This document shows, piece by piece, positions 46,498 to 57,104 of a stretch of DNA of 64,000 bases; positions within the stretch are counted from its first letter, which is position 1, and each line of letters opens with the position of its first letter. Below the pieces are notes generated by a model that saw only the letters and a list, made by a program, of their open reading frames with translations, had not been told where the DNA came from and searched no databases. Origin of the DNA: Blepharisma stoltei. Its lineage: Eukaryota > Ciliophora > Heterotrichea > Heterotrichida > Blepharismidae. The stretch is taken from positions 372,001-436,000 of the forward strand of contig CAJZBQ010000005.1 in assembly GCA_914767885.1 (NCBI GenBank). The letters run 5' to 3'. Made by a program: the position numbers and the translations under genes.

Positions 46498-46817
46498 TAT
46501 ATATTTTCATATTTTCTAGCAAAGATAATAAATATGTGTGTTAAATGAATGATAAAACATCAATTATTTATGATAAGGTATTTGATAATATCAAAAATTT
46601 TGATAAAAATGATTTGTGTCCTATATAATATTTTATTTTTCCATTAGCCACTACCTTTTAACTTAACCCTTAATTCTATTTCTTAGTCATATCAATTCAT
46701 CCATATAATTTTTACAAATTAGTAAAGATCGCTTAATGTGATTGGCAATCCGATTCTTTTATTGCATATATAACAACTTAATCTTCCCTGATTCTTGCAT
46801 AACTTTATAAATGAACT
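46498..46817. other. AT-rich divergent spacer
   Basis: No gene seen in about 320 bp. It likely holds the promoters of the flanking genes. Confidence 0.4.
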
Positions 46818-46997
46818 ATGGAGCGTACTTCAATAGACAACGAACTTAATAGTACTCGTGACGAAGAAGACGAAGACCTTTCAAGTCTGATTCACTCTTG
46901 GCTATCCTACGACAAGTCCACCATAATGAATTTTTTGTCTATTGTTTTGGCTTTAATTTTAGCCTGGATTTTAAACCTATTTTCCCATTTTTTTTAA
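46818..46997 (+). CDS. Small tail-anchored membrane protein, 59 aa
   Basis: ATG at 46818 and TAA at 46995-46997. The N-terminal 35 residues are acidic (RDEEDEDLSSLIHSW). The last 23 residues are a hydrophobic helix (MNFLSIVLALILAWILNLF) ending right at the C-terminus. That architecture fits a tail-anchored protein of ER or mitochondrial membranes. An earlier ATG at 46811 is in another frame and stops after 12 codons. The family is unknown. Confidence 0.5.
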   Translation: MERTSIDNELNSTRDEEDEDLSSLIHSWLSYDKSTIMNFLSIVLALILAWILNLFSHFF

Positions 46998-47198
46998 CTT
47001 TTTTTTTTAATGATCAAAAATTTTATATTTTACTTATAGACTAATGATTAAAAATTATCTCAAAATAATTAATATTAAAATTGCTTTACAAGTAACTAGA
47101 CATAAATTTGCTTCAAAAAATTAAACAAGAAATATAGGTCAAAATAAATAAGGTCTAAAATAAGCAAAAAAAATCTGCCAAAATAAACATAAAAAATT

Positions 47199-49305
47199 AT
47201 GGAAATATTTAAGACCATTGCAAAAAAATTAGTCCGAAAAACTTTAGGTTAAAAAGCTAGTTCAAAAAGTCTTTTGGTGTAGATGACTCTTGAAGCAATC
47301 ACTCTTATCCAAACAACAAAAATGAGGTAGTCGAAGTGTCTCCTAAAGGAAGATTTTTTAGAGTAAATTTTTACATAGTTTAATGATCTCTTAGGATCTG
47401 GAGCCTATAAAACTGTATATCGAGGGCTGGACAATGACCAAGGGTGTGAAGTTGCCTGAAACAGTATCAGTGTTAAAAATCTACCTGCTGAAGATAGAGC
47501 TCAAATAGCCGAAGAAGTCAAATTAAATAGGAGACTTAATCATCCTAATATTGTTCATTTCATATCAGCCTGGACAAATCCTAATAAAGAAGAGCTCGTC
47601 TTCATTTCTGAGATCGTCACTGGAGGATCACTACGACAATACTTAAAGAAGATAAAATTTCCAAGGTTAAAAGTAATCAAAAGCTGATGCAAAGGAATTC
47701 TCCAAGGTCTGCAGTATTTGCACTCACAAAAGCCTTGACCGATAATACACAGAGATCTGAAATGTGATAATATTTTCATCATGTCTAACACAGGAGATAT
47801 AAAAATCGGAGATTTTGGTTTATCTACAATCATGAGAAGCAAATTGCATACATCAGTATTAGGAACTCCAGAATATATGGCACCTGAGGTCTACGAAGGC
47901 AGCTATGATACGAAAGTCGATATTTTTTCGTTCGGAATGTGCGTCTTACCCGCCTAAACGTGAGCGAGTAAGCCATTGGAAAACCTACTTTTTTTTCGAG
48001 AAGTCCATAAGAAAGCAAAAATTTTTTAGAAAAAATTTTTAATATATAATTATGCCCTATCATTGAGGCTCTCCAAACTTTAAAAAAAAATAATTGATAT
48101 ATAAATGATAAATTATTAGACTATTCTATTTAATTTCAAATAGCTTGCATTTCAAATAAAATATTATAATTATTTTTTTTTTACGAACTTTCAAAAAAAA
48201 AATAATTTTAAAAAAAATAAATTAACCCCATGATCGAGCGAGAAAATTTGCCCACTCACGAAGAGGGTTAGAAATGTGCACACTTTCAGCACCTTATAAA
48301 GAGTGCAAAACCCCGGCAGCCGTCTATCGAAAAGTTATGTCACGAATTATGCCTGAATCCTTGAAAAAAATTCAAGACGACGAAGTCAAAAAGTTTATTA
48401 CACTATGCTTGGAAACAGCTGATAAGAGGCCAGCTGCAAGCGAGCTCTTAAATCACTCATTTTTAGTAATAGATGAAGAAGACCCTAGAGTGCATCAAGC
48501 TGTTCTGCTTGCTAATGAAAATGACGAAGTCTTGCAAAATCTTCAAAATAACTTAATTTTGGCAGGAAATATTGCAAATGAGCCAGAGAAGAACCTTGTA
48601 GAAAGCTCTTTGATAATCAAAGACAACAGAGGAGCACTTAGACAGGTGACTTTTCAATTTGATTTAAATTCAGACACACCTGAAAAAGTGGCCGAAGAAA
48701 TGGTTAGAGATCTTGATCTTGATCCAGCCTTAGCCATCCCTATTGCAAATGAAATTGAAATTCTAGTATTTTCAAACACAAATTCTAAAAATTTATGCTC
48801 AGAATGTTATTTTAAAGAAAAAAATTGCCCAGAAAAAAATGAGGATATATGTAAGCATGTCAACAATCGAGCTCCTATATATAGCAATAGAAAAGTTTCG
48901 ATATCGGCTCCAGAAGATGTTAGGATTAGCCAGAATTCTTTAGAAAAAGAACAATCCGAACACACATTAGATGATTTATTACAATTAGATAATACAGATT
49001 TTAATATTTATAGCAAAGAATTACCACCGATCAATGAAGAAGTCCAGCGACCTTTTAGAGGGGCAATAAGAAAAAGATCAAAAATAGGAAACGACAAAGA
49101 AAACGTGATGCTATTGCAACAAGCGCTGTCAGCAGTACTCCGAACACGAATAAAAATGGACGGATTTTACGGAGAAAAATGCGAAAATCAAGTCAAGAAA
49201 TTTCAAGACAAAATTGGATTAGAACCAAATGGTATCGTCTCAGAAGAATTATGAAATAGATTAATGCTTGAATATAGTAAAGTATGCGAAGAAGATTCAG
49301 ATTAA
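47199..49305 (+). CDS. WNK-type protein kinase with C-terminal peptidoglycan-binding-like domain
   Basis: After a 16-nt intron (47363-47378) the kinase reads [14 protein letters not shown]. As in WNKs, the lysine sits in the glycine loop, and the usual beta-3 lysine place is AWN (WNK: AWC). [13 protein letters not shown] and [12 protein letters not shown] follow. A MITE (47949-48267) splits FGMCVLEM; removal at TTA restores it. An OSR1_C-like domain follows ([17 protein letters not shown]). The last 55 residues match a peptidoglycan-binding-like fold ([17 protein letters not shown], then GLEPNGIVS). Ends at TAA 49305. The extreme 5' end is unresolved: the ATG at 47199 leads to an early in-frame stop unless another small intron exists. 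WNKs control ion transport and osmotic response. Confidence 0.85.
47949..48267. mobile_element. CTCCCC-family MITE, 319 bp, inside WNK kinase domain
   Basis: TTA at 47946-47948 and 48268-48270. Ends CCCGCCTAAACGTGAGCGAG and CACTCACGAAGAGGG, diverged from the consensus. The AT-rich core is retained. Excision restores a highly conserved kinase motif, the strongest single proof of precise removal in the window. Confidence 0.88.
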
Positions 49306-49378
49306 ATCGTCTTCTAAAATTTAATTCTAATCAGGATTCTATTTACATTAATTATAATTGAAATGCGAATTAATTAAT

Positions 49379-50209
49379 TTACTCGAGATACCAGGACTGT
49401 GGAAAACCTGCGGCATCTCTTAATTTTGTGTTAAAAGGTGGACGAATTTGTAGTTTAAAGGCTGAAAGGACACTTTTATATACTTCTTTTGGATTATCCC
49501 CTGCAAAATGAAGAAATCATTTAAGCCCAATTTTTACATGTGAAACTTCTTCAGAAATAATTTTCGACAACAGCAATGCCGAAGTTTTATCCGTGTTCGA
49601 GCTTTTCAATTTATTTATAAGGCGATCATGAGAATCCAAAGCTCTTCCTTCACTAAATAGAGAAGTAAGCACAATTCTTGCACAAATATCAGCTGATGTC
49701 TTCTTTGAGTAAAAATAAAGAGCGTCATTGCATGGGATTGAGGGAAATGAATACCCTAAGCTTTCCATCCTAGTTATAATTAAGCCAAAATGATGCGATT
49801 CTTCGCTGGCAATTTGAGCAAAATCATGGTAAAATTCATAGGGAGCATCTGGAATTGAAAGAGTGTCTCAATACATAAAAATTGCCATCAATTCAATATA
49901 AGCTGCTGAATGAAGAAGGCTGTGCTCAAGCGGGATTTTTAGCTTTGGTTTAGCTGTAAAAGGGTTAATAAACTCAAGATTTTCAGGGAAAACTCATTCA
50001 TTTTCCACTTTTTCGCCAAGCTGAAGCTTATTTGTTTTGATTTGCTCAAAGCCTTGCCTCGAAAGTGACAATTTTGTAGCGAGATCTGGTGCTTTCAATA
50101 TTCCTGAGACAATTTGTCTTATCTCATATTGGTCATTTTGCTTATGGCCTTTTCAATATGGAAAAATTCCATTGTCAGAAATATTTAAGTCGAAAAAAAA
50201 TTTATTAAA
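49379..50209 (-). CDS. DUF455 ferritin-like protein; 5' end unresolved
   Basis: The frame is open from about 50209 to TAA 49379-49381, using three TGA as Trp. Ferritin-like metal-binding motifs are visible: EHSLLHSAAYIELMA (E-x-x-H), QIASEESHHFG (E-E-x-H-H) and KIISEEVSHVKIG (E-E-x-x-H). The set matches the DUF455 family, thought to be di-iron proteins related to ferritins and MiaE; the reaction is not established. The candidate ATG near 50221 is followed by an in-frame TAA, so the true start is not visible. About 270 aa. Confidence 0.75.
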
Positions 50210-50327
50210 TTAAAATAGCATTCGAAAAAAATATCAGTTAGATTTATTGTATGAGACATCGATGACTTTTAAAATATTTCCATTACATTCCCATGATTTA
50301 TCATTAAATTCAATTTTATAAAATAAA

Positions 50328-51314
50328 TTAGCTACTTACGAAATAAAAGCTCGTCTTGCAGGTTGAAGTACCTTTGCAGTTCACTTGGCTATAATTTTTA
50401 TCAAAGCAAAATCTGACTTCTTTGAGATAACTTTTTGAATTAATGGTGGAGCATGTTGTATCAACCGTATATTTAAGTGCCTTTATAAAAGCGTCCTTTG
50501 AGACTTCTGAGGTGCCTGGCTTGACTCCTCCTGCGCTTAAAGTGCTGAGAATGTTTAATTGTTTATAAAGGGCTACTCCTTTGTCGAAATATGAATTGCA
50601 TGGTATAGAGGGAGTAATGCAAGTCCCATGTTTTGTCCATTCATGGGTCCAGAAAGTTTTGGAGTCTCCATTATTTGATTGCCAGTATTTTTTAAGTTCT
50701 GTTTCTGTACTTGTAGTGATGTTTAATGGCGAATTAGGGCTAGGTTAGGCTAATTAAAGAATAGAGCTTATTTCACTGAAAAATGCCTTGAATTTTTTTT
50801 TCCAGCTACGAGCGAATCTCTCTGGGATATGTCAGCATTTCCATCAGAGATAGCTTATTCCGGTTTCTTTATTCTTTCTCTAAGTCTCGGAGCACACTGC
50901 TTAAGGACTTGGCAGCTGCTGCTTAAACGACTGGAGTTACAACTAGTGATAAATCCCTAGCCACTATCTGTATCAACTAAGCATTCGTCATCACCATTAG
51001 TGCCTCAAGTAAAAAGTTTCTTCGCAAATACCCATCGGGAAGACACACAAAGTCTTCATTACCGGATAATGGAGGTAAATACTACCGAATGGCTAATTAG
51101 GGACACAGTCTTGAGGGTATGTGCCGGACCAATTTTCAGGCCAAAGTCCGTGGATGTTGAAGTTAGTTGATAAGTACCCACTTGGGCAAGATTTATTAAG
51201 GCAGTCAGTTGGCTTCCATTGGACTACAAATAAGTAATACTCATAGCTTGCAGTTAAATCAAACGGAAAAGATGCAAGTGCAACTGAAATAAGCAAAGCC
51301 GCAATAATTCTCAT
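50328..51314 (-). CDS. Ribonuclease T2, secreted, split by an insert
   Basis: ATG at 51314. An N-terminal signal peptide (IIAALLISVALASF) is followed by the two RNase T2 catalytic blocks: FNIHGLWPENW (CAS I, His) and FWTHEWTKHGTC (CAS II, His and Glu). Paired cysteines for disulfides are present. Removing 363 bp (insert 50740-51087 plus one 15-bp repeat) leaves exactly 208 codons, normal for the family. It cleaves single-stranded RNA in the secretory or lysosomal/food-vacuole space (family knowledge). The insert lies between CAS I and CAS II, so the uninserted product is needed for activity. Ends at TAA 50328. Confidence 0.88.
50740..51087. mobile_element. Retroposon-like insert in RNase T2 gene
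   Basis: 348 bp flanked by AATGGCGAATTAGGG (50725-50739) and AATGGCTAATTAGGG (51088-51102), which differ at one base. TA is present in the repeat. GC-richer interior, no ORF. Confidence 0.75.
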
Positions 51315-51639
51315 TATATAATGGGCGAAAAAATTAAATTGATAAATAGCATTGCCAGATTTCTAAATAAAGATAGATAAAGCTTTCAAATTTGCTCTCC
51401 ATTTTTGAGTTATTTATTATCACAGAAAATATGAATTTTATGCTATATGAGGCTCATATTTAGTCATCTTATTTTATTTGATTTTATAAGTCAAGTATCA
51501 GCACATAAATAAAACCTAAAACTATATCTATTTTTAATAGCCTTACAAAATCATTGAGAAACGAATTTTTTTAAACGTTATTGAAAATTAAAAACCATGT
51601 TTTCTATCTCCAAGAAGCATCTTAATTCTCAATCTCCTA
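51315..51639. other. AT-rich intergenic spacer
   Basis: Upstream region of the RNase T2 gene. No gene recognised. Confidence 0.4.
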
Positions 51640-51927
51640 GCTCCCCATCCAGAGTGAACATAATATTGGGAAAAATCCCTATTTTTAGGTCAAAACCCTG
51701 TTTATGAAAAAATATTTTGACATATAAGTGAAATTATTATAATAAATTGCAATTTAATTTTTAATCAGCATGTATTTTAAACATTAATTCACAAATTAAA
51801 TTAATATTTTCTTAAAATTAAGATTTTTAAATTTTGATGAAAAAAATTTATTATAAAATTTGTATATAACTTTGGAAAAAAAATTAACCCTTAACAAAAA
51901 TTATTTTGCTCTCATAAAGGGGTGGAA
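51640..51927. mobile_element. CTCCCC-family MITE remnant, about 288 bp
   Basis: GCTCCCCATCCAGAGTGAAC at the left and AAAGGGGTGGAA at the right, each next to TA. The core words (ATTAAATTAATATTT, AAAATTTGTATATAA) match the family. It is an old, diverged intergenic copy. Confidence 0.7.
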
Positions 51928-52799
51928 TAAGGGAGCAGAGTATTCCATTTCATCAAATAGAGATTTTCCTCTGAATCCCCAACTCAGAAATAAGCAAATT
52001 CTTGTTATTTGGGAGATTTTTTGCACAATATTTTCAAATAGTAAATTTTATATTTGTAAATCGAATATTGTTATTCCCCCCACCTTTAATTGGACCATAA
52101 ATTATGTTTTAATTTAAGGGGTTTAATTATTTTTGACAAATAAATTTATATTTAAAATTTTTAAAATCTAAAAAATAAGTTGAGGGCAATACTTTAATTT
52201 TACGAAGAAATGATTAAAAAATTAATTGATTCAGTGTGAAAACTGTTTAAATAGTATTCTACTACTCCACTTTTTTCCATTAATAAAGTTTTCCTATACT
52301 AAAACAATATTGCTCCAGTTAAAGGGGCGAAGTTATTATTTGTGGTTTGTTGATAAAAGTGATTAGTAAAAAGTTTTCCTTCTTAATTTTAATAAAAAAT
52401 AATTTAAAATGTTTGATATAAAGTAACTTGATATGTTTGATAAAAAATAATTTGATATATTTTATACAAATCTGATCTGAGTTTAATAAATTGAATTTCT
52501 GATAAAAAATTTAAATTCTGTCAAATAGAGATTTCTTTAGATCAAGGACCTGAATGAGTTTTAAATTGTGATAGCTAACCAAAGGATTTGCTTTTCAATA
52601 TTCTATTGGTTCCTTCATCTTAAAATTCTTTTTCCATTTCCAATTTCTTCAATTCATGCAATCAGCATTGGTAGCACACTGAAGCATTGATAAAAACGTG
52701 GCTTTCATCATCTATAGTAGATAACGGAAAATTAAATATTTATCCTCAATTATAAATAGTTTTTTCATATATTCATATATAATTTATTTTTGAAAATTT
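51928..52799. other. AT-rich intergenic region
   Basis: About 870 bp with no gene or strong repeat that I can support. Confidence 0.4.
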
Positions 52800-53585
52800 T
52801 TGAGTAAAACCCCACTAATAAGCAAGAATTTGCTTATTATTGGGAGGGAGATAAGAGGATTTCAGAGGCAGCACAGGAACAGCACAATTTCTCACCATAA
52901 CTCAGTCAAAGCGTTTAATTATCGAGATTCAAGTCCTGCCTTATTAAATTCAAATCATTATGGAGGAGATGTATCAGTCAATACTCCTCTCATTGTCCCG
53001 AAAAAATACTCCATAGCAATAACAAACTACACTCTCACTGAAAATCCTGAAAAATCAATAAAAAATGACTCCTCGAAGCTGTCCCTTATAATTAACAAAA
53101 CCGAGCCACCAAGCCCTTCAAAAGAATTTATATCTACTCAAAACACGAATTTATTAAGTAGCTCTAAGCACAACACTTATATCGCTATTTCTTCTCGAAA
53201 TATTTTCAAAAAAGATCACTTTTTCAAAAACAATGATTTTCCGAGAACTTTTGCAAACGATTTTGAGCTTAAAGGATACAAGCTATCAATATCACAATTG
53301 CGAAAAAATTTACAGTTTGAAAGCTCCAAGCTATATAAAAGTCAAAAAAATCTCAATAATATTCATCTTGAACCATTGGGTAAAGCCAACGAACTCATTA
53401 AAGAAGATACTACATCAAAATTTACTTCCCCAGCAGCTGCAGGAAGCTCTAGACCTGATACCGGTGAAACAGATGGAGCATCAATTCAGTCACTGAGCTA
53501 TGGACAATCATTAATAAATAAAGAGCCGACTTTAAATGAAATGATAGAAAAAGATGATAAAATGGTGAATATGCTATTTCGCTAG
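52800..53585 (+). CDS. Hypothetical protein, about 260 aa; start unresolved
   Basis: Open frame to TAG at 53583-53585 with no ATG near its start; the first in-frame ATG is near the 3' end. Just inside the 5' end is a small hairpin (arms CCACTAATAAGCAA and TTGCTTATTATTGG, 52812-52842), so the start may be hidden by a small insert. The protein is Ser/Asn/Lys-rich and mostly disordered (KNDSSKLSLIINK, TSPAAAGSSRPDTGE type). It has a helical C-terminus ending EKDDKMVNMLF. No family is recognised. Confidence 0.45.
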   Translation: MSKTPLISKNLLIIGREIRGFQRQHRNSTISHHNSVKAFNYRDSSPALLNSNHYGGDVSVNTPLIVPKKYSIAITNYTLTENPEKSIKNDSSKLSLIINKTEPPSPSKEFISTQNTNLLSSSKHNTYIAISSRNIFKKDHFFKNNDFPRTFANDFELKGYKLSISQLRKNLQFESSKLYKSQKNLNNIHLEPLGKANELIKEDTTSKFTSPAAAGSSRPDTGETDGASIQSLSYGQSLINKEPTLNEMIEKDDKMVNMLFR

Positions 53586-53738
53586 CGAAATTTCCTCTGC
53601 TTAGCTCATTTTATGATTATGAGATTCGGTTTTCCCCGAGAATCCTTATTCACTATATCAGGTGAGCAATGAGAGAGATGCACAGCCTCCATGCCTGGTC
53701 CTTCTTGTGCTTGAGAATCTTAGGGTTTTATTCGCTTA
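53586..53738. other. GC-richer flank of MITE, no gene
   Basis: This stretch and 54091-54350 on the other side of the MITE are less AT-rich than normal spacer. They may be part of an older retroposon-like piece into which the MITE jumped. I could not find its ends. Confidence 0.35.
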
Positions 53739-54090
53739 CTCCCCCCCCCCCTCCGTGAGTGAACAAAACCATTAGAAAAATCGCTATTTTTTGCCCAAAA
53801 GTGAGTGAACAAGAATTTTTTATGTAAAAAAAATTTGAGATATAAGTGATAATTAGTATAATGAAATCTAGAGCTGATTCTGTTTAATTTTAAACGAATT
53901 GCTTTTTAAAACATAAATTTTATAAATTAAATTAATATTTGCTTTCAATTTTTGCGAATTAGGATTTTTTTTAAATTTCGAAAAAACAAATTTTTTATAA
54001 AATTTATATATAAAATTTTTTAAAAAAAAAAATTAACCCTCCTCCGTGAGTAAACAAAATTTTTTTGTTCAGTCACGGAGGGGGGGGGAG
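53739..54090. mobile_element. CTCCCC-family MITE, 352 bp, intergenic
   Basis: Left TTA at 53736-53738, right TAG at 54091-54093, so only TA is shared. Well-preserved ends (CTCCGTGAGTGAAC and the inverted CACGGAGGG) and full core. This copy shows that TA, not TTA, is the minimal duplicated site. Confidence 0.85.
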
Positions 54091-54350
54091 TAGCATATTC
54101 GAGAAGGGTAACCTTTAAGCGAAACATGCGCAGGAGCTGAACAACTCGTGAAGACAAGGCATTGAGCGAGACGTTCAGTCAGATTGATGACTCTTTGTTT
54201 TGGACTGATCTCCTATATCTCCTATATAATGAGTCATTTTAATTGACAGAGGTGGCCTCTGGATCACTATTTCTAGCTAATCCTTTACTAGGAGTGTCAG
54301 TAGACACGACTCTATAAGTGCCTAATGAAAATTTGTAACTAATCATTTGA

Positions 54351-55465
54351 ATGATAGAAGAAATGAGCTCAACATCAGACGTGACCAAATATCATGAATT
54401 TAAATTCAAGCTGATGACTGAAGACAAATTTTACAAAGATATCAATGGGAATATAAGAAAATGAAAAGCTGGGGATACTTTAGGAAATGGAAGCTATGGG
54501 AATGTTATAAAAGCTTTTGATGTAGAAACAGGAGAAATATTTGCTGTTAAACGGCTGTTTTTTAATAAAGAAAACCAATTCCAAGCAGAACTTGTAGACT
54601 CTATTGACATTGAAATCAATATATTGAAAGATCTTTCGCATCCAAATATAGTGAAATACTTAGGTTGTGAAAAAGTTTATGATACTTTATGCATATATTT
54701 CGAGTATATGCCAGGAGGATGCTTATCCAGGCTACTTTACAATCTGGGTCCTCTTCCTGAAGATGTAGTGAAAATTTATTTAAAACAGATTTTGTCAGGG
54801 CTTATTTATCTACACTCTCTAAATATAATATATGCTATATATAGCTTATAGTGCTTGAAGTAATAGTTTATTGACTTATTTATATAAATAAGTATATATT
54901 ACATAGAGATATTAAAGGAGCAAATATTTTAATAGATTCAGAAGGAACGCTCAAGTTAGGCGATTTTGGCTGCTCTAAAAAATATACAACGACAAATGAT
55001 TCTGGATTTTTAACAAGTGCCAAAGGAAGTCTGCCTTGGGCTACATATCTTTCCTTGGGAAATTTTCCTAGCTATTGGGTTAAAACTTTTTCCGTAAGAC
55101 ATTTACTCACTTTTCTGATAAGAAAAAGTCTCGTCCAATAGTTTCAACAAAATTGACTTGGGGGAAAAAATCAATGCTGTACCTGGATGGCTCCTGAAGT
55201 AGTTAAGCAAAGTGGCTATGGCAGAAAGGCTGATATATGAAGCATAGGATGCCTTACATTAGAAATGCTGAATGCAGAACCACCTTGGAAAGGTCATGAT
55301 AACTATATAGTTGTTATGATGAAAATTGCAATGACAGACGAACTTCCAGTTTTCCCTGCTAGTATATCTGCAACAGCAAAGGACTTTATTATGGTCTGTC
55401 TACAAAAAGATCCTCATAAGAGACCTTCTGCAGAAGAGTTGATGTGTCACCCATTTTTATCATAA
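54351..55465 (+). CDS. MAPKKK-like (STE11 type) protein kinase with two eliminated segments
   Basis: ATG at 54351. Removing 54831-54898 (68 bp) and 55044-55181 (138 bp) leaves exactly 303 codons. The result has the glycine loop LGNGSYGNV, AVKRL, LHRDIKGANIL (restored by the first removal), LGDFGCSKK and WMAPEV. Its substrate-loop and C-lobe motifs (PWKGHDNYIVVMM, KDPHKRPSAEELMCHPF) place it with MAP kinase kinase kinases. Those phosphorylate MAP2Ks in stress or cell-cycle signalling. The activation-loop junction reads GSLPWATWMAPEV, a few residues longer than usual, so the second boundary may be slightly different. No regulatory domain is attached. Confidence 0.82.
54831..54898. other. 68-bp TA-bounded eliminated sequence (predicted)
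   Basis: AT-rich, flanked by TA at 54829-54830 and 54897-54898, with several in-frame stops. Removal rejoins NII to LHRDIK, the catalytic loop of the kinase. Confidence 0.75.
55044..55181. mobile_element. 138-bp TA-bounded inverted-repeat element (predicted)
   Basis: TA at 55042-55043 and 55180-55181. Imperfect inverted repeats (CTATTGG, ACTTTTTC words in both arms). It interrupts the kinase activation loop. The exact boundary is less sure than for the 68-bp one. Confidence 0.6.
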
Positions 55466-55633
55466 TTAATGTTTTGATTATCAATTAATTATTTTATTTT
55501 GTTTTGCTATAATCAAATATTCTTAATGATAATATAAAATCATAGCTCATTTTCTTTTTTATTTCAAAAAATTTTAAATAAACTTAAATTTAAAAGTTAC
55601 CACTTTAATGAAATAATTGATTTTCACATAAAG

Positions 55634-56062
55634 ATGGAAGGAAGAGAAGAATTCAAAGCTCCAGCACCACCAGCAAACTTGCAAGCTCCAAAGAGAACTT
55701 ATAAATTTGCAAACAAAGCCAAGAAGGAAAGAGGAGCAAAATCTCACATTGATTTTATGAGGATGGCAGACAGTGCTGAGAATCCTTTTGGGATAGACAG
55801 GAGTGCTGGCTTGAGGCATTTCACAATGGAAGAAGTTGAACAGCACAATAAAGAAGGCGATGCTTGAATTATTTTGAATGAGAAAGTTTATGACATGACT
55901 AAATACATAGACTATCACCCAGGAGGGTCTATTATCATGCAAGCTGCAGGAAAAGATGGAACAGCACTTTACAACAGATACCACCCGTGGGTCAGTGCAA
56001 CTGCTATACTAGGAAAATTTCAAATAGGAACGGTCACAGTCAGAAGGAACTTCTTGATTTAG
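55634..56062 (+). CDS. Cytochrome b5-domain protein
   Basis: A 77-residue N-terminal part with basic stretches precedes a cytochrome b5 heme domain: EKVYDMTKYIDYHPGGSII (first heme-ligand His in HPGG), then ALYNRYHPWVSATAIL (second ligand His in YHPW) and an IGTV ending. One TGA (Trp) joins the two frames at 55865. The arrangement, with an extra N-terminal part and the b5 domain near the C-terminus, resembles Cyb5r4/NCB5OR-type N-terminal regions without the reductase. It would carry electrons. 142 aa, 33 bp before the next gene. Confidence 0.82.
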
Positions 56063-56095
56063 ATATTATAACTTTTTTCAAATTATTTTAATAAA

Positions 56096-56959
56096 ATGAT
56101 AAAAAATGCCACAAAAGTAATTGCTGGGCTAAAGCAAGAAAGGTTGTCATCATCTATTATCCTATGTAGACCCCATAATAACCATTTCCAGGTCCTTATG
56201 ATTAAACGTAAATCTTCTATGAGTTTTTCAAATGCACTAGTTTTTCCTGGTGGGGCTTTAGAAAAGTATGACACAGATCCAAGATGGGCAAATATTATCG
56301 AAACCCCTTCAGAAGAAATTCAGGAAACTGCTTACTCACAAAAAATTGACTTAAAATCCTTAATGATTGGAGCAATCAGAGAAACCTGAGAAGAAGTTGG
56401 AATCCTGCTTGCGAATAAGACTATCTCAAGAACACAAACAGGAGAAGAATTTTTAGAGTCATGCTTAAAAGAAGGCTCGAGGCCTGAAATCGAGAAACTT
56501 CACTACTTTAACAGATTGATCACTCCGCTCAATATGCCAAATCGATTTGATACTGTATTTTTCTTGGCAGTTTTAGAAGCTGATCGAGAGGTCCAACTCG
56601 ATACAAACGAAAGTGACTATTACTTGTGGGCTGAGCCTAAAGAGTTTATTAGCAAGCATATTCAAAAAGAAATTATTCTTTTCCCGCCACAGGCTTGTGC
56701 ATTATCAACTTTGTCGAAATTCCAAAATCTGAGCCATGTTATTGACTATACAAGGAGATTAAGAAAAATACCAACGTTGGTAGATCTTATTAATAATACC
56801 TATGCATATTTAATGGGAGACTATAGAAATCAGTATACTCCTGATCATTTCAAGCAGTCCAAAGGAATTCATTGTCTTGAGCTAGGAAAAACAGAGATTA
56901 GATATCAAGTATCTCCTGATGTAGAAAGTTTTTTAATGTTTCCTTCAGAAAGGCTATAG
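56096..56959 (+). CDS. Nudix hydrolase of the NUDT7/8/19 type
   Basis: The Nudix elements are FPGGAL (residues about 51-56) and AIRETWEEVGILL (around 98-110); one TGA supplies the Trp of RETWEEVG. The long spacer between them and the length (287 aa) match the coenzyme A/acyl-CoA diphosphatase group (NUDT7, NUDT19). These act in peroxisomes or mitochondria. Substrate is inferred. It starts 33 bp after the cytochrome b5 gene and ends in TAG at 56957-56959. No clear targeting signal at the C-terminus. Confidence 0.75.
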
Positions 56960-57104
56960 CAGTAGTTTTTTGGTAATTAATTATTACGTTTATTAGACTG
57001 ATTCTCAACAGCTCTTATATAAATTAGCACTTATTACTGATTATACTCTATGAATCTTAAAATATTGTTGGCTAAGCTTAATTATACTAATAAATTCAGA
57101 AATA

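Noticed and set aside
51860-52117. 85-codon frame
   Set aside because: Starts inside a MITE remnant and shows no coding character.
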